Shown here: positions 6,979 to 9,043 of the stretch, in pieces | Layout: every line of letters starts with the position of its first letter | Numbering within the stretch: position 1 is the first letter of the stretch | The notes under the pieces: model-generated | The model's database searches: none | Told to the model about the DNA's origin: nothing | What the model saw: the letters and a program-made list of their open reading frames with translations, nothing else | Made by a program: the position numbers and the translations under genes | Assembly: GCA_964517215.1 (NCBI GenBank) | Contig: CAZFBR010000139.1 | Location: forward strand, 1 to 9,043 | Origin: CAZFBR01 sp035353495 [NCBI: uncultured bacterium] | Lineage (GTDB): Bacteria > DAOPZR01 | DNA length: 9,043 bases | Direction of reading: 5' to 3'

Positions 6979-8328
6979 ATGGCCAAGGCGAAGGCGAAAC
7001 GCGCCGCCGGGCAGAAGCTGTGGCAGGGCCGCCTGCAGGGCGGCACCGACCCGTGGTTCGAGCGGATGTCCTTCTCCACGCACTACGATTGTGCGCTGGT
7101 GCATGACGATCTCGCCGTCGGTCAGGCGCATGTCCGCATGCTGCAGCGCATCGGCCTCCTGACGAAAAGCGAGGCCGGCCGCATCGCCCGCACCCTCGGG
7201 AAGATGGCGAACGAACTGCACACGGGAAAACTGCAGCCGGACCTGTCGCTGGAGGACATTCACACCTGGGTCGAGCAGGAACTGACCCGCCGGCTCGGGA
7301 AACTCGGCGGCAAGCTGCACACCGGGCGCAGCCGCAACGACCTCGTGGTCATCGACCTGCGCCGGTACCTGCGCACCGCGACGACCGCACTTGACCGTTT
7401 GCTGCGCGACCTGTGCGCCGCGCTGGTAACCCAGGCCGCCGCCCACACCGGGACGGTCATGGCGGGCTACACCCACGGCCAGCCGGCGCAGCCGGTCACC
7501 GTGGCGCATTACCTGCTCGCCTTCGCCGAGATGTTCGACCGCGACCGCCAGCGCCTGCGCGACCTCATGCCGCGGCTCAACCGCTGCCCGCTCGGCAGCG
7601 GCGCCCTTGCGGGCAGCACGCTGCCGCTCGACCGTGCCTTCACCGCCAAAGAACTCGGGTTTGATTCGCCGACCGACAATTCGATGGACGCGGTCAGCGA
7701 TCGCGATTTCGTCCTTGATTTCCTCCACGCCGGGGCGCTCATCGGCCTGCACCTGTCCCGCTGGGCGGCGGAGTGGATTGAATGGCACCGTCCCGAGCTG
7801 AACTTCGTCCATATCCCCGACGCCTACTGCACCGGGTCATCACTCATGCCGCAGAAACGCAATCCCGACGCGCTGGAACTCATCCGCGGCAAGGCGGGGC
7901 GGCTGCTCGGCAATTACCAGTCGCTGGCGATCGTCCTCAAGGGCCTGCCGCTGACCTATTACCGCGACCTGCAGGAAGACAAGGAACCGCTCTTTGACAG
8001 CATCGAGCAGCTGGTGCCCATGCTCAATGTTGCCGCGCGCATCGTCACCGGCACGACCTTCAATGCCGCCGCGCTGGCGCAGGCGTCGGCCAACACCTTC
8101 CTGCTCGCCACCGACGTTGTTGAGCAGCAGGTGCGGCGCGGCATGCCGTTCCGCGCCGCCTACCGCGCCATGGGCGAGGAAGTCGCCCGCGCCGTCGCCG
8201 CCGGGAAACCGCTGGCGGTGCCGCATGACGCCGCCGCCTCGGTCAATCTGCGCCGCACCCACGGCGGGCCCGCCGCCCGCGAAGTCCGCAAACAGCTCGC
8301 CGCCTGGCGGCGACGGCTCAAACGCTGA
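6979..8328 (+). CDS. argH: Argininosuccinate lyase (arginine biosynthesis)
   Basis: Splits argininosuccinate into arginine and fumarate, the last step of the pathway. The 449-residue, fumarase/aspartase-superfamily protein is of usual length. Visible signatures are HTGRSRND (114-121), the GYTHGQPAQPVT region (163-174) with the catalytic-base histidine H166, and CTGSSLMPQKRNPDALELIRGK (284-305), the flexible-loop signature with the catalytic serine at S287 or S288. The segment after SRND reads LVVIDLRRYLR, where many ArgH have QVATDLR, a mild deviation. A basic leader (MAKAKAKRAAGQK) precedes the conserved LWQGRLQGGTDP start. ATG 6979 is six bases after the argG stop and has no strong Shine-Dalgarno (only AGG next to TAGGCC), so translation may be coupled to argG. 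The lysA gene begins 25 bases after its stop. Confidence 0.96.
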   Translation: MAKAKAKRAAGQKLWQGRLQGGTDPWFERMSFSTHYDCALVHDDLAVGQAHVRMLQRIGLLTKSEAGRIARTLGKMANELHTGKLQPDLSLEDIHTWVEQELTRRLGKLGGKLHTGRSRNDLVVIDLRRYLRTATTALDRLLRDLCAALVTQAAAHTGTVMAGYTHGQPAQPVTVAHYLLAFAEMFDRDRQRLRDLMPRLNRCPLGSGALAGSTLPLDRAFTAKELGFDSPTDNSMDAVSDRDFVLDFLHAGALIGLHLSRWAAEWIEWHRPELNFVHIPDAYCTGSSLMPQKRNPDALELIRGKAGRLLGNYQSLAIVLKGLPLTYYRDLQEDKEPLFDSIEQLVPMLNVAARIVTGTTFNAAALAQASANTFLLATDVVEQQVRRGMPFRAAYRAMGEEVARAVAAGKPLAVPHDAAASVNLRRTHGGPAAREVRKQLAAWRRRLKR

Positions 8329-8338
8329 CCATTATCCC

Positions 8339-8344
8339 AAAGGA
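8339..8344 (+). promoter_or_regulatory. Ribosome binding site deciding the lysA start
   Basis: AAAGGA lies nine bases before the ATG at 8354 and is the only Shine-Dalgarno-like sequence in the 25-bp argH-lysA gap. It supports ATG 8354 as the lysA start. Confidence 0.65.
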
Positions 8345-8353
8345 CACTGCCGC

Positions 8354-9043
8354 ATGGATCATTTCGTCTACCGCAACAATGAACTTTTCTGCGAGGAGGT
8401 GCCCGTCGCCGACCTGGTGGCGCAGTACGGCACGCCCCTCTATATCTACAGTCGGCGCACCCTGCTCGACCATTACCGCAAGCTCGACGGGGCGCTCCGG
8501 GACCTCGACCACCTCATCTGCTACTCGGTCAAAACCAACGGCAATCTCGCCGTGCTGCGCGCGCTGCATGACGCCGGCAGCGGGTTCGATATCGTCTCCG
8601 GCGGCGAACTGTTCCGCGTCCAGCGTGCCGGCGGCGACCCAGCCAGGGTCGTCTACGCGGGCGTCGGCAAGCGCGATGACGAGATTGCCCAGGCGCTCGC
8701 CGCCGGCATCTGCATGTTCAATTGCGAATCGTTCGCCGAACTCGAAGCGATCAACCGCGTCGCCGCGGGTCTCAATCTGACCGCCCGCTGTGCCCTGCGC
8801 ATCAATCCCGATGTGGATGCGCACACGCATGCCCATATCACCACCGGGATCGCAGAAAATAAATTCGGCATTCTCATCCCCGAAGCCGGCGAGATCTACG
8901 CCCGCGCCCGCCAGCTCCCCGCGGTGCAACTCTGCGGCGTGCATGTTCATCTCGGCTCACAACGCACCGAGACCGGACCGTATCGCGAGGGGGTGCGCCG
9001 CGCGGTCGAATTCACCCGCCAGCTGCTGGCGCAGGGCCACCCG
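8354..9043 (+). CDS. lysA: Diaminopimelate decarboxylase, N-terminal 230 residues (3' truncated by window edge)
   Basis: PLP fold-type III enzyme that decarboxylates meso-diaminopimelate to L-lysine, the final step of the DAP pathway. The frame stays open to the last base of the window; full-length relatives are about 410-430 residues. The visible part covers the alanine-racemase-like TIM barrel: TPLYIYSRRTLLDHYR (27-42), ICYSVKTNGN (55-64, K60 is the PLP lysine), SGFDIVSGGEL (76-86), VYAGVGKRDDEI (100-111), the CALRINPDVDAHTHAHITTGIAENKFGI run (146-173) and HVHLGSQ (197-203). The C-terminal sheet domain with the catalytic cysteine lies outside the window. The start is ATG 8354, nine bases after AAAGGA. 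The argH-lysA order recurs in several bacterial groups, usually followed by dap genes, which I would expect just downstream. The HTHAHITTG motif and the lack of carboxynorspermidine-type features favour LysA over NspC. Confidence 0.95.
   Translation, partial: MDHFVYRNNELFCEEVPVADLVAQYGTPLYIYSRRTLLDHYRKLDGALRDLDHLICYSVKTNGNLAVLRALHDAGSGFDIVSGGELFRVQRAGGDPARVVYAGVGKRDDEIAQALAAGICMFNCESFAELEAINRVAAGLNLTARCALRINPDVDAHTHAHITTGIAENKFGILIPEAGEIYARARQLPAVQLCGVHVHLGSQRTETGPYREGVRRAVEFTRQLLAQGHP

Overview
The window is a GC-rich bacterial chromosomal segment. Every gene I can support is on the + strand, and coding density is high. It has no mobile element, CRISPR array or phage gene, and no gene-free stretch longer than 300 bases. 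The gene set is a proton/sodium-driven F-type ATP synthase, an arginine-sensitive type of N-acetylglutamate kinase, PLP enzymes of arginine and lysine synthesis, and a DEAD-box helicase with a DbpA-like tail. This suggests a free-living, amino-acid-prototrophic, Gram-negative-type bacterium. The 86-residue epsilon subunit, the argH-lysA linkage and the stand-alone cyclic-nucleotide-binding gene would fit a PVC-group (for example Kiritimatiellota-like) or deltaproteobacteria-like lineage. That placement is a low-confidence guess, because no rRNA or ribosomal marker is present.

Layout: (1) 1-745 is the end of an ATP synthase operon: the 3' part of atpD, then a short atpC. (2) 746-883 is an intergenic region with a good sigma70-type promoter (TTGCAT, 17 bp, TATAAT), followed by a monocistronic DEAD-box RNA helicase at 884-2464. 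(3) 2465-2629 is a structured regulatory region. It holds a small hairpin, a 19-bp direct repeat in two copies flanking an 8-bp inverted repeat, and a promoter (TTGACA, 17 bp, TATATA) in an AT-rich island. (4) 2630-5659 looks like one transcription unit: a small membrane-anchored TPR-like protein, tRNA-Thr(CGU), argB, a stand-alone cyclic-nucleotide-binding (CNB) protein, and argD. The argB-CNB-argD junctions are both ATGA overlaps. (5) 5660-5754 carries two perfect hairpins, the first resembling a terminator. (6) 5755-9043 is argG, argH and the first 230 codons of lysA.

The arginine genes cover N-acetylglutamate phosphorylation (ArgB), transamination to N-acetylornithine (ArgD), and the last two steps from citrulline to arginine (ArgG, ArgH). 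ArgC, ArgJ or ArgE/ArgA, and ArgF are not in the window. ArgF is notably missing between argD and argG. LysA adds the last step of DAP-pathway lysine synthesis. The most unusual element is the CNB protein: it has an intact phosphate-binding cassette but no DNA-binding domain and is translationally coupled on both sides to arginine enzymes, which suggests a nucleotide-sensing regulator of the pathway (inference).
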